Shown here: in pieces, positions 51,503 through 62,000 of the stretch
Numbering within the stretch: position 1 is the first letter of the stretch
How the letters are laid out: every line of letters starts with the position of its first letter
Assembly (NCBI GenBank): GCA_011525915.1
Contig: WYBM01000062.1
Coordinates: 1 to 64,000, forward strand
Source of the DNA: Ardenticatenaceae bacterium
GTDB taxonomy: Bacteria; Chloroflexota; Anaerolineae; Promineifilales; Promineifilaceae
Direction of reading: 5' to 3'
DNA: 64,000 nucleotides
The notes under the pieces: model-generated
The model's input: the letters and a program-made list of their open reading frames with translations, nothing else
What the model was told of the DNA's origin: nothing
Databases searched by the model: none
Made by a program: the position numbers and the translations under genes

Positions 51503-54500
51503 ATGGGCGTTCCTCTCAAAAATCCATACGTTGGGCCGCGTACATTTGAAGAGGACCACAAAGAGTTTTTTTTTGGCCGGGACAATGAAGCGCGCCAACT
51601 GCTCTCTATGGTCATTTCAGAACGGTTGGTGCTGTTTTATTCACAGTCGGGGGCCGGTAAAAGCTCTCTTATTAATACCCGCTTGCGACCAGGTTTATAC
51701 GAAGAGGGGTTTACGGTGCTGCCTACAGCACGGGTGGGCGGGGCTTTACCAGAAGGGGTGAGTGACGTAGACAACATCTTTATGTTTAACCTCATCGCCA
51801 GCTTAAACCCCACAGATGATGATCCCGGCCACTTTACACAAACGACACTACACCACTATTTGCAATCACTTAAAGACGCCACCCCCACTACCGACGAGTA
51901 TGGTCAGGAAAAGGCGTGGGTGTTGATCATTGATCAATTTGAAGAGATCGTGACCACAAACCTGGAGCGCTGGCAGGATCGCCAGGAGTTTTTCCAGCAG
52001 CTGGCGGAGGCGCTGCGGGCAGACCCGCTGCTGTGGGTGGTGTTGACGATGCGGGAAGATCATATTGCGGCTATCGAAGCCTATGCTCGCTACCTGCCTT
52101 GGGGCATTCGCCGGCGCTTTAACATGCAGCGCATGACGGCGGCGGCGGCCTTAAAAGCGATCACCGAACCAGCCCAAAAAGGGGGACGGCCGTTTATCGA
52201 TGCGGCCGCACAGCGACTGGTAGACAATCTGCGCCAGTTACGTACTGCCGAAGAGGTAGGGGAAGCCCCCTTGGGGGAGTTTATCGAACCAGTACAACTG
52301 CAGGTGGTCTGTTACCAGTTATGGGAAAACCTGAATGCTCAGCCAGCCCCCCCCGAAATGATCACGGAAAAGGATCTACAGGCATTTGGTGATGTAGACG
52401 CCGCCCTGGCCCAATTTTACGAAACAGCCATCAGGCACGTTTTGCACCAGACACACGAATCAGAGCTGGCGCTGCGCCGCTGGTTTGAAGAGAAGCTGAT
52501 CACTGAAGCCGGTACAAGGGGCACGGTCTACCGGGGTACAGAGACCACAGAAGGCATGTCTAACGAGACGGTGCGGCTGTTGGCAGACCAATACCTGCTG
52601 CGGGCCGAGCCGCGGGCCGGCGGGTTGTGGTATGAACTGGTTCATGATCGCTTCGTGGCCCCCATCTTACAAGCAAACCAGCAATGGCGGCTGCGGCAAA
52701 ATCCGCTGATGCAGGCGGCAGAACTATGGTTACGCTCTCAACGTAGACGCGACCTGCTGTACAAAGATGAACAGCTCAGCAGCACGCTGGAGAGTGTCAA
52801 GTGGGAGATGCTGGAACCATCTGTACAAGAATTTCTGACGGCCTGCCAGGAGGCACAAAGCCAGCGTGATCTGGAACAGGCCCAACAACTGGCAGAAGAG
52901 CAGGCGCGCCGCGCCGAAGCGGAAGCCCAAACTGCCCGGCGGCTGCGCTTTTTAACCGTTGCCCTGGCCGCGGCTATTTTGGTAGCCATCTGGTTTGCCT
53001 TTACGGCCACCCGGGAGCGAGACACGGCCGTGAAAGCCCGCAGCACCGCCGAAGCCAGTGAAGGGATAGCCATCTTCCAACAAAACCAGGCCGAACTCAG
53101 CGAAGTAGCTGCCGTCAAAGCTCGGCAAACGGCCGAAGCCAACGCCACCGTGGCCATTACCAATGCCGATCTGGCCGCTACGCGTGAAGTAGAAGCCATT
53201 GCCAATGCCAACCTGGCCGCCACCCGTCAGGCAGAGCTGCTGGCCAGCCAGGCTGAAGCCGAACGTTTGCGGCAAATTGGCCTGGCCCAATCTTTATCCC
53301 TTCAAGCCAACGACCAGTTGGCACAAGATAATACCGAATTAGCAGCTCTATTGGCCTTAGAAGCCCTGCAATTAAATGAGGATAAAAATACAGACCTGGT
53401 CACCCGGATCATGACAGATTGGCACTTTAATATCGGTCTGTCCGGTCATAACCATGCCATTACAGCGCTGGCCTTTGGCGCGGCCACCAACGTGCTGGCC
53501 TCGGCTGATGACGCTGGCACCATCTTCCTCTGGCAGCTGGCAGCACCGGGCACATTGCCCACACTGCTGCCTCGCCAGGGCAACGGTATTCGAGCGCTGC
53601 AATTCAGCCCAGACGGCCATACCCTGGCGACGGCCGATGATAACGGCCGCCTGCAGCTCTGGACTACCCCGACTATTGAAACAGACCTTCAAGAACCGAC
53701 CCTACTGGGGCATCAGGGGGCTGCCGTACTGGCGCTTGAATTCGATCATTCGGGGAATTTGTTAGCAGCCGGCACTACAGAGGGCATTATTTACGTCTGG
53801 GATACCCGTACGGCCGTTTCGGAAACAATCTCCTTAGATCAGGCAGGGCCTATCAACACCCTTACCTTTTCGCCTGATGGCCAGAAGGTAGCGGTGACAG
53901 CCGGTAACGAAATTCAGATCTGGCAGGTAAACCAGCCTACCGCCCCGCTCATGCGTTGGGAGAAAGAAGGTGTCACCTTGCAGACGGCCGTCTTTTCCCT
54001 CGATGGCTCTCTGCTTGCCGCCGGCGGCAGTGGTGCCAGCGGCAAGAACGGTGAACTTTATATCTGGCCCATCTCTGGGTTTGAGACCACGTTAACCACT
54101 GAACCTTTATCCCTTTCTATTCACAGAACATCCGTAATGGCCCTGGCTTTTGACCCTTCCGGGCAATTTCTGGCCTCAGCCAGCAGCGATGGGCAGATTT
54201 TATTATGGAACAAGCTCTCCATCGCTGATGCTTTCCGCTACAGCTCAAACGTCTCAGAAATTCCCGGAGGGGATTTTTTAATAGATCAATTTAGCAGCCA
54301 GGCCGGTTCTCCCCAGACCATCAACTTCAGCCATGATGGCCAGAACCTGGCTATTGGCCATGACAACGGCAAAATCCAACTCTGGCAGTTGATCCCCGAA
54401 GATCCCACAATCGCTCTGCGAGATGGGTTTGCCGAAGTTTGGGCTTTTGCTTTCAGCCCAGATGGCAAGATGATGGCCTCGGTCAGCGCCGATCAAGGGA

Positions 54501-56857
54501 TCCGGCTGTGGTTAGCAGAAGATTTTCTGGCGTTTAATCAGCCCCCACCCTTTTACCTCAGTCCACCGCTGCCAGAATACCCGGCCGGTTTTAATCCCTT
54601 TGCCGGCAACGCCATCACTTTTAGTCCCACAGGCCTGTTGGCTTCTGTTGATTTTAGCAGCGGCATCTATCTGTGGTCACCATCCCAACTCTCTGATCTT
54701 TCGCGGGCCATACCCATCCCTGCAGCCTTCGAAGCTCACTTAGACCAGGTAAAGAGCATAGCCTTTCATGGTGATCCTTTGTTATTAGCCACGGGCGGCA
54801 ATGACAGTGCTATTGCGGTGTGGGATGTCGTCGATCTGGCAAGCCCTGACCTTTTGCAAAAAGTAACGGCCCACGATGCCGTGATTAGCAACCTGGCGTT
54901 CAGCCCGGATGGGCAGTGGCTGGCGTCGGCAGACCAGATTGGCACGTTGTTGCTGTGGGATGTGGCCCATCTGCTGGCTGAAGGGGAGGCAACGGCTACC
55001 CTGCCCGGACACGAAGCCTGGATTAATTCACTCGATTTTAGCCCAGATGGGCAGTGGTTGGCCTCTGGCAGTGATGACACCCTGCTGAAAATTTGGGATT
55101 TAAGTGAGGTGGCCGCCGCTTCTTACCTGTCACCAACCATCTTGGTTGCACACACCACAAATGTTAATGCGGTGAAATTCAGCCCAGATGGTACACTGCT
55201 GGCGTCAGCGGATTTTTACGGCCGTGTGCTGCTTTGGGACACAGCCAATTTCTCCCAACCGCTACGTGAGTTTTACATCAACGATGGCCAGGTGTGGTCC
55301 TTGGCCTTTACCCCTGATGGCCAGGTATTGGCCGCCAGTTCAGAAAGGGGGGCCATTCACTTCTTGCCTTTAGGTGATCCTGTTGAAGAGAATTTTATGG
55401 CTACGGCATGCCGCCGGCTTTCGCGCAATTTAACCATGGATGAGTGGCATACTTACCTGCCCGGAGAAGGGGATTACCGCCTGACCTGCCCAGAAAATTT
55501 GCCCGACCCCCTCTATATTCAATCTTTGCTCACCAGTGGTGATGACATCAATGAAAGCATTAAAACCTTACAGGCGCTGACAGGCGAAAACACGGCACAG
55601 ATCCTGGTGCTGGCCATCACGAACCTGGTGGAAAACCGGTTGATAGATCAGAACGAGGCCCTGACTTTACTGCAGCACCTGGTAGAAATCTACCCAGATA
55701 ACGCCCAACTGGCTTACCCATTGGCGGTGTTGGGCTTGCAGTATCTTTATATCGTGGCCGACGATCCAGAAGGAATCGCGTTACTGGAACAAGCCCTAGC
55801 CCTGGACCCTGCCGTCATTCACAAGCTCCCGGCCAATCACCTGGACGCCTACACCATACTCACGTTGTGTTCAATGTCCATAACCCGGCGTGATACAGAA
55901 GAGACTCCCTTGTTTTGTGCCCAGGCTCTGGCCATCCCGGTAGCTCGTCTGACAACTTTTGACGGCTGGTATTACCTGGAAGCCTGTGGCAATGCGTTGG
56001 CCACAGAACAACTATCGCTGGCCGAGACGTTGTGCCAGCGGGCGTTTGTACTCGACCCTACCCTGGCGGCGGATTATTATGCGCTAAGAACGCTGCGTGA
56101 CGGCCTTATCAAGGCCATGCAGGCACCCATAGACACGGGTAATTATGAGGCTGCGTTGACGGCAGCTGAAGAGCTGGCCACCATCCTTCCTGGCTCATCG
56201 CTGGCGTGGCGTGCCAATCTGGCCACGGTGTATACCGTCATTTGCCGGCAGGTAGACACGGCCGTGGACAACCCCGTGGTACGCAGTGCTTGTGAGCAGG
56301 CCTCTGCGCTGGCGCTGGCCTGGGGCGAGACCTTCTTAAATACAGAAGTCTGTCTGAGTGTGGGGCATACACCGGCCGGCGACCTGGTGCAGGCCAACTG
56401 TGAAGCCGCATTAGAAACGGCCGTGTCTGAAGCAAACACCATACGCTATCTATTCCCACTGTGTGCCCTGGCAGAGTCGCCATCGCTAAGTCAGTTTGGG
56501 CAGGCTGCCTGTGATGCGGTTGACGAAGCCTCTGTTCTGGCAGGGAAAATTGAACTCAACCAGCCCGTTTATGGCTCGGTTGAACCCTACCTGGGGGAAT
56601 ACTGGTTATTTACCGGGCAGGCCGGGCAAATCATCACCATTCGCCTGGATAAATATCAAAGTGAGCTCGATGCCCTGGTTACCGTGTTTGCCCCCGATGG
56701 ACAATTTGTAGACGAAGATGACGAGAGCGGTGAAGAGCACAACGCGCTTTTAAGCAACCTGACCTTGCCAAAAAGTGGCGTTTACATCATTTTCGCCCAT
56801 GGTTGGGATGATTCGTCCGGTGGTTATAAATTGGAGATTGTCCCGGCAGGAGAATAA
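51503..56857 (+). CDS. STAND NTPase-TM-WD40-PPC receptor-like protein
   Basis: 1784 residues from ATG 51503 with AGGAG 7 nt upstream. Residues 1-430: nSTAND-type NTPase, with NPYVGPRTFEEDHKEFFFGR, Walker A SQSGAGKSS (K53) and Walker B VLIIDQFEEI (D144). One membrane helix lies at about 480-500, preceded by Arg-rich sequence, then an Ala/Glu coiled coil. WD40 repeats run from about 645 to 1285 (ITALAFGAATNVLASADDAG, LDFSPDGQWLASGSDDT). Then comes ACRRLSRNLTMDEWHTYLPG, a helical repeat region, and a C-terminal PPC domain (about 1690-1784). By the positive-inside rule the NTPase is cytoplasmic and the propellers lie outside. It is the likely sensor/switch that works with the SIR2-like and FGE proteins. 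Confidence 0.92.
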   Translation: MGVPLKNPYVGPRTFEEDHKEFFFGRDNEARQLLSMVISERLVLFYSQSGAGKSSLINTRLRPGLYEEGFTVLPTARVGGALPEGVSDVDNIFMFNLIASLNPTDDDPGHFTQTTLHHYLQSLKDATPTTDEYGQEKAWVLIIDQFEEIVTTNLERWQDRQEFFQQLAEALRADPLLWVVLTMREDHIAAIEAYARYLPWGIRRRFNMQRMTAAAALKAITEPAQKGGRPFIDAAAQRLVDNLRQLRTAEEVGEAPLGEFIEPVQLQVVCYQLWENLNAQPAPPEMITEKDLQAFGDVDAALAQFYETAIRHVLHQTHESELALRRWFEEKLITEAGTRGTVYRGTETTEGMSNETVRLLADQYLLRAEPRAGGLWYELVHDRFVAPILQANQQWRLRQNPLMQAAELWLRSQRRRDLLYKDEQLSSTLESVKWEMLEPSVQEFLTACQEAQSQRDLEQAQQLAEEQARRAEAEAQTARRLRFLTVALAAAILVAIWFAFTATRERDTAVKARSTAEASEGIAIFQQNQAELSEVAAVKARQTAEANATVAITNADLAATREVEAIANANLAATRQAELLASQAEAERLRQIGLAQSLSLQANDQLAQDNTELAALLALEALQLNEDKNTDLVTRIMTDWHFNIGLSGHNHAITALAFGAATNVLASADDAGTIFLWQLAAPGTLPTLLPRQGNGIRALQFSPDGHTLATADDNGRLQLWTTPTIETDLQEPTLLGHQGAAVLALEFDHSGNLLAAGTTEGIIYVWDTRTAVSETISLDQAGPINTLTFSPDGQKVAVTAGNEIQIWQVNQPTAPLMRWEKEGVTLQTAVFSLDGSLLAAGGSGASGKNGELYIWPISGFETTLTTEPLSLSIHRTSVMALAFDPSGQFLASASSDGQILLWNKLSIADAFRYSSNVSEIPGGDFLIDQFSSQAGSPQTINFSHDGQNLAIGHDNGKIQLWQLIPEDPTIALRDGFAEVWAFAFSPDGKMMASVSADQGIRLWLAEDFLAFNQPPPFYLSPPLPEYPAGFNPFAGNAITFSPTGLLASVDFSSGIYLWSPSQLSDLSRAIPIPAAFEAHLDQVKSIAFHGDPLLLATGGNDSAIAVWDVVDLASPDLLQKVTAHDAVISNLAFSPDGQWLASADQIGTLLLWDVAHLLAEGEATATLPGHEAWINSLDFSPDGQWLASGSDDTLLKIWDLSEVAAASYLSPTILVAHTTNVNAVKFSPDGTLLASADFYGRVLLWDTANFSQPLREFYINDGQVWSLAFTPDGQVLAASSERGAIHFLPLGDPVEENFMATACRRLSRNLTMDEWHTYLPGEGDYRLTCPENLPDPLYIQSLLTSGDDINESIKTLQALTGENTAQILVLAITNLVENRLIDQNEALTLLQHLVEIYPDNAQLAYPLAVLGLQYLYIVADDPEGIALLEQALALDPAVIHKLPANHLDAYTILTLCSMSITRRDTEETPLFCAQALAIPVARLTTFDGWYYLEACGNALATEQLSLAETLCQRAFVLDPTLAADYYALRTLRDGLIKAMQAPIDTGNYEAALTAAEELATILPGSSLAWRANLATVYTVICRQVDTAVDNPVVRSACEQASALALAWGETFLNTEVCLSVGHTPAGDLVQANCEAALETAVSEANTIRYLFPLCALAESPSLSQFGQAACDAVDEASVLAGKIELNQPVYGSVEPYLGEYWLFTGQAGQIITIRLDKYQSELDALVTVFAPDGQFVDEDDESGEEHNALLSNLTLPKSGVYIIFAHGWDDSSGGYKLEIVPAGE

Positions 56858-56862
56858 GTGGA

Positions 56863-57774
56863 TCATCCCCCCTGCCTATCCTTGGGGGCTGCCTTCATCA
56901 TGGCATACACCACCTGTAAAAAGGCATGAATAGCCGGCGAGAGCCATTTGTCTTTGTGCCAGATGACTTGGGTCACCAGTTGAAAGGTAGGACCAACCCA
57001 GTTTAAGGGTACCAGCCGGCCCTGAGCCAGTTCAGCCGCGATGGCTACCTCCGGCAAAAAGGCCACCCCCAGCCCCACCATAGCACACTGTTTGATGGCT
57101 TCAACGCTATGAAATTCCATCATCGTATGCAAACGTACGCCGGCCTCGCTTATGGTTTTTTCAAACAGGAGCCGGTACCCACAGGTGGATTCGGTCAGGA
57201 GTATGGGGTCGGCTTGCAAATCGGCCGGCCCTACGGCCGTAGCGGCTGCCAATGGATGTGCCGGATAAGCCACTAACAGGATCGTTTCCGTAAGCAGCGG
57301 TTTAATGCACAGTTCTGGTGCATAAACAGGCTGGTCAATCACAAAAGCGATGTCCATGTAACCACCACGCAGCGGCCGTGTCAGGTTTACTTCCGGACGT
57401 GGACGAAAAATTAACTGAACCTGCGGGTAACGCTGCCGAAATGTACGCAGTACGGCCGGGATGCGGTACGTACAGAGTGTCTCTGGAGCGGTGACGGTTA
57501 ACGTGCCCATCGGCGTTTCGGCATCAGCTACCATGTCTTTGGCTTCACCTGCCAGGTCCAACAACCGTTCCGCATAATGAAGCAGCCGCTGTCCGGCATT
57601 GGTGAGCATAACTTGTTTGCCTAAACGATCAAAAAGGGTGACACCCAGCTCTTTTTCCAGGGCCTGAATTTGGGCAGACACGGTAGATTGGGCGTAGTTG
57701 AGCATTATGGCCGTTTGTGAAAAACTTAAGGTTTGTGTTAATATGCGAAACGTATGCAGTTGTTTTAAATCCAC
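56863..57774 (-). CDS. LysR-family transcriptional regulator
   Basis: 303 residues. The winged helix-turn-helix is MDLKQLHTFRILTQTLSFSQ, then MLNYAQSTVSAQIQALEKEL and GVTLFDRLGKQVMLTNAGQR. The effector domain follows (GTLTVTAPETLCTYRIPAVL, GGYMDIAFVIDQP). It is divergent from the DinB-like gene at 57887 across a spacer with repeated TCGATAAT words, so it probably controls that gene and itself. The inducer is unknown. It converges with the STAND gene (5 bp). Confidence 0.95.
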   Translation of the reverse strand: MDLKQLHTFRILTQTLSFSQTAIMLNYAQSTVSAQIQALEKELGVTLFDRLGKQVMLTNAGQRLLHYAERLLDLAGEAKDMVADAETPMGTLTVTAPETLCTYRIPAVLRTFRQRYPQVQLIFRPRPEVNLTRPLRGGYMDIAFVIDQPVYAPELCIKPLLTETILLVAYPAHPLAAATAVGPADLQADPILLTESTCGYRLLFEKTISEAGVRLHTMMEFHSVEAIKQCAMVGLGVAFLPEVAIAAELAQGRLVPLNWVGPTFQLVTQVIWHKDKWLSPAIHAFLQVVYAMMKAAPKDRQGG

Positions 57775-57792
57775 GTGCTTTTTGGTGCCTCC

Positions 57793-57815
57793 TATCGATA
57801 ATTTCGATAATTATA
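57793..57815. promoter_or_regulatory. Probable LysR operator
   Basis: The sequence tatcgataatttcgataattata contains two direct TCGATAAT words 10 bp apart and a partly symmetric ATAATT...AATTAT core. It lies between the LysR start (57774) and the DinB-like start (57887), the usual place for a LysR site. Confidence 0.5.
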
Positions 57816-57886
57816 TTCTAAAACGTTCGTTATGAGTAATAGTGCTGCTATGCTATGCTATGGCATCTGGTCATTTGGAGGATACT

Positions 57887-58372
57887 ATGAACGACTCACT
57901 CTTACGACAACGCTTGATCGACAGCCTGCGTAAAAACGTACAGGTTTTGGGCCATCTCTTGCCAGGGGTCACCCAGGCAGAGGCCAGCACCTGGCGTGAT
58001 GGTCCTGATGGCTGGACAATTCTAGAAATTGTCTGCCATCTGCACGACTATGACGCCATTTTTCTAGAACGGGGCCAACTGATGCTAAGCCATGATCACC
58101 CCACCTTCCCTGTTTATGACCACCTGGCTATGGTTGTAGAGCGGGCCTATAATCAACAGGATTTAACCCAGGCTTATACAACCCTGATGGCCTCAAGAGA
58201 ACCTTTTATAGCCTTTTTTAACGAGTTGGAGGATGCTGACTGGCAGCGTACAGGGCAGCACGTGACACAAGGCCCTTACACCTTATACACGCTGGCCGCC
58301 CACGTAAGCTGGCATGATGCAAACCATATTGAACAAATTATGCGTATCATCGCCGAAAATAGAGAAAGGTAA
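57887..58372 (+). CDS. DinB-superfamily protein
   Basis: 161 residues from ATG 57887; GGAGG 7 nt upstream decides the start over an earlier ATG. It is a four-helix-bundle DinB fold with the metal-binding pattern of three His: DGWTILEIVCHLHDYDAIFL, then HVSWHDANHIEQIMRII near the end. DinB-like proteins include thiol transferases and other metal-dependent enzymes; the substrate here is unknown. It is divergent from LysR and followed by a clean hairpin terminator. Confidence 0.9.
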   Translation: MNDSLLRQRLIDSLRKNVQVLGHLLPGVTQAEASTWRDGPDGWTILEIVCHLHDYDAIFLERGQLMLSHDHPTFPVYDHLAMVVERAYNQQDLTQAYTTLMASREPFIAFFNELEDADWQRTGQHVTQGPYTLYTLAAHVSWHDANHIEQIMRIIAENRER

Positions 58373-58405
58373 AGGGTCTATGACGTTAACCCTGAACACA
58401 TAACA

Positions 58406-58441
58406 GCGTGTCTATCCGTCGGTTTTGATGGATAGACACGC
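58406..58441 (+). terminator. Hairpin terminator after the first DinB gene
   Basis: Perfect 12-bp arms, gcgtgtctatcc (58406-58417) and ggatagacacgc (58430-58441), have a 12-nt loop rich in T. The sequence after the stem (TTAAAACG) is only weakly T-rich. Confidence 0.7.
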
Positions 58442-58514
58442 TTAAAACGACCTTCACTTCAGCCAAACAAAAGGTTGTTTTTAGACGGTCACGCATAACC
58501 TTGGAGGGATCATC

Positions 58515-58988
58515 ATGTTAACACCTACAGAACGAGCCGTTTTGATCGAGGAGATTCGCACTTTTCCGGCCACATTAGAGGCACTGGTAACGGGTTTAAG
58601 CCCGGCCCAACTGACCACCCCTTACCTGGAGGGTGAATGGACCATTGCTCAAAACGTCCACCATACGGCCGATTCACACCTGAACAGTTACATACGCTTA
58701 AAACTGATGTTGACAGAGACCCGGCCGTCGCTCAAACCGTATGATGAAAATGCCTGGGCCCGCTTCCCGGACGCCACACCCCCAGACTTTGCCCTGACAT
58801 TTCAGATCTTACGCGGGCTGCACGGCCGTTGGGTAGCCGTTTTTGCCAGCCTGACGGAACCAGAGTGGCAGCGTGTAGGTTACCACCCAGATATGGGTGA
58901 CATCACGGTGGAAGACCTGCTGCGCACCTATGCCGCCCACTGCCAGGCCCACCTGGACCAGATCCGGCGCACACTGGTGGCCCAATAA
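58515..58988 (+). CDS. DinB-superfamily protein, YfiT/BstA-like
   Basis: 157 residues, GGAGG upstream. It resembles the YfiT/bacillithiol-transferase branch: EGEWTIAQNVHHTADSHLNS with first His residues, YIRLKLMLTETRPSLKPYDE (strong subfamily marker), a HPDMGDITVEDLL segment and AAHCQAHLDQIRR with the last metal His. Members are metal-dependent S-transferases or hydrolases. The partner thiol in this organism is unknown. It converges with the TIR-WD40 gene (12-bp gap). Confidence 0.92.
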   Translation: MLTPTERAVLIEEIRTFPATLEALVTGLSPAQLTTPYLEGEWTIAQNVHHTADSHLNSYIRLKLMLTETRPSLKPYDENAWARFPDATPPDFALTFQILRGLHGRWVAVFASLTEPEWQRVGYHPDMGDITVEDLLRTYAAHCQAHLDQIRRTLVAQ

Positions 58989-59000
58989 GCCCTTTATCAC

Positions 59001-62000
59001 TCACTCTTCAAAGGGCAAGTTTGGGCAAAGGGCATGGTACGCCGTGGTTTCTGACTGCTCTTCAAAGGCAATATACTGCGCCCATTCACTGCGTGTCAGG
59101 TTGCGGGTGAGGCGAGCGCACACCTTCTCTATCAACTGCTGTGAGCGCAAAAACTGGACGGCCTCAAAATTCCACAACGTTGCCAGAATGTTGCTGGCAG
59201 TAGCCAGAACATCGCCATCTGGGTGCATAACTATGGCCCTGATAGTTTGCCCCTGGTGAATACGCCCCAATTCGCTGGTTGTAGCCATCTCCCAAAAGCG
59301 CAGGTTACCATCCTCACTACCCGTTATTAAAAACGCGCCACTTGTACTAAAGACAAGCGAACGAACGGGACTGTCATGTACCAGATTAGCTACCAGCGTC
59401 CCGGAAGCCACGTTCCAGACACTGGTGATGTTATCGGCGCTGCCTGTGGCCAGGAAACGGCCGTCTGGGCTGAATGCCAGAGCATACACCGCTTCGTTAT
59501 GCCAAAACTGCTTTTGCTCGTCACCAACCGCCGCATTATATACCTGCACACGGCCGTCATCCCCCGCGTGTACAACATACTGACCATCGGGGCTAAAGGC
59601 TACTGCCAGAACCCGGCTGTTTTGGGGGATGGTTAGCCACTCGCTGCCCGAAGCCACATCCCAAATAGTGACCCCAAATGTACCCCCTGGGGTGGCCACC
59701 TGGCCAGCGGTTATCAGTCGCTGACCGTCTGGGCTAAAGGCCAGGTCGCCGACCGTTTGGCCCACAGCCAGGGTTAGACCAGCTGTGTTCGAGGCCATAT
59801 TCCATAAGAAAACGCCCTCATATTGGCCAGCGGCGGCCGCCAGACGGCCGTCTGGCGAAATGGCCACAGCTTGCAGCGGCTGCTCCGTTTGGAAAAAGGC
59901 TGCAGCCCCATCTGGTGTCAGATCACCAACAGCCAGCGCCGCCCATTCCCAGACGCGCAGCCCATCACGGCTGGTCGTCACCAACTGCGTGCCATCTGGT
60001 GTCAAGGCCAGGTCGTGGACCGGGTCATAATGGGTAGCCCGGCCAATTTCCGGTGTATCTTTGGTTACATCCCACAAGGCCACAGTGCCATCCAGGGAAC
60101 CTGTCGCCAGCAATGTGCCATCGGGGTTGAAAGCTGTGACAAAGGCCGGGGTGTCATGAATCATAAAGCCTACTTCCTGACCAGTAGTGGTATCCCAAAG
60201 GACAGATGTGTTGTCATCACTGGCGGTCACCAGCCATTTACCATTGGGGCTAAAGGTGACATCATTGACAAACGCCTGATGTTCAAAATCCTTCAACTCT
60301 TGGCCACTGTTGGCCTGCCAGAGGCGCACGGTACCATCGGCACTGGCGGTGGCCACTTCACGGCTGTCTGGGCTGAATGCGGCGTCAACGATCCAATCCT
60401 CGTGAAACAAGGTGGTAACACGGGCCCAATTAAAACGGTTCCAGACCCGTGCGGTGTTATCTGCCCCATACGTGACCAGGCGTTCACCATTGGGGCTAAA
60501 GACTGAACCATAGATGGCATCATCGTGAGATAACGTCACCAGAAGGGCCACTTTGTTGACATCCCATACCCAGGCACGCCCTTTCTCATCGGTGGACACC
60601 AGCAAGTCGCCATCTGGGCTGAAGGTGACATCCCAAACCACGTCACCCTGGTTGGTGTTGAGGCGCGGGCTGCCGGTGCTGACGCTGGTCACACGGACGG
60701 CGCCGTCATAGCTGCCGGCGGCAACGGTTTGGCCATCCGGGCTAAACTCTACGGCATTAACCCAGTCGGCGTAGGCAAATTCCCACATAAGTTCACCAGA
60801 AGCGGCATCCCACACCGTAACCATGCCCTCGTAGTTTGTCTCTGTTTCATGACCGGTGCCGGTAGCGATCAGGCGGCCATCGGAGCTAAAAACGGCCGTC
60901 AGCACAAACCCCTGGTGAGGCAAGCTCAACAAGCGTTCACCACTGTTCGCGTCCCAGAGAACGGCCGTGCCATCATCGCTGGCTGTTAACAGGCGGTGGC
61001 CATCTGGGCTGAAAGCAACCGCATTCACCCAATCATCGTGGTTAAACTCATCCTTAGCGGCGGGTAGGCGGGCCAGCAAGCTGCGCAGCAGTTGTTCGCC
61101 CTCAAACGTGGGGTGATGTTGGAACGATTCAATAGCCACCAACGCACTCAGCGTAAGTTTGTTTTGCTGCTGCAACAACTCACCGGTGATGGCCGTCTTA
61201 AGCGCCAGAGCTTCCTCTTTTAGCGCTGTAGCGATATCTCTTTGGCGGGCGGTTTCGGCTTCGGCGGCTACGGCAATGTCTCGTTGTTCTTCGGCGATGA
61301 CTTTTTGTTTTTCAGCTTCGGCGCGGGCTTCTGTGGCCAGGTCACGCTGTTCTTCAGCCACTTCCCTTTGCTCTTGGGCGTCAACCGCGGCCGATTCGGC
61401 CGTAGCCTGGGCAAAAATAGCGATCTCCTTTTGCAGAAGCGCCTCATGTTCATTAACCACGGCCGTGGCCCGGGCTTCCTCCGCAATACTCCGCTGCCGG
61501 TCAGCTTCTACCCCTTCTACATAGGATAAGATGGCCAGAAAAGCGATGATCAGGGAAACGGTCGCCCCGGCCATGGCCAGCCGTCGGCGGCGGGTAGCGT
61601 CCTGACGGCTGGCCTGCACATAGTGGGTTTGGGTGGCGGTGGGTACAGGTTCCTTGCCGGCCGCGTCAATTAACATTGACTCCGCCCTTTTTAAGTCATC
61701 ACCGCGCAGTAAAAAGCTGTGGTTATGGCCGTTTTTATCCCACTCCGCAGCACGCACCAACAGGCGGGTATGGGCCTTCACCCACGCCAGGTCGGTGTGA
61801 ATGATTTGGATCATCTCTGGGACACGGCTCTGCAATTCCTCTTCATTGCGCATGAAAACCCAATTATGGGCCGAAATTTTCGGGTGGAGCGGATCCCCCT
61901 TTTCTGGTTCACGATAGAGCACGGGGATCAGGCGTTTATGATGACTAACGGCCGTTTCAATCTCTTTGCTACATACTTCAGACTTAAGCGAATCAGGGCT

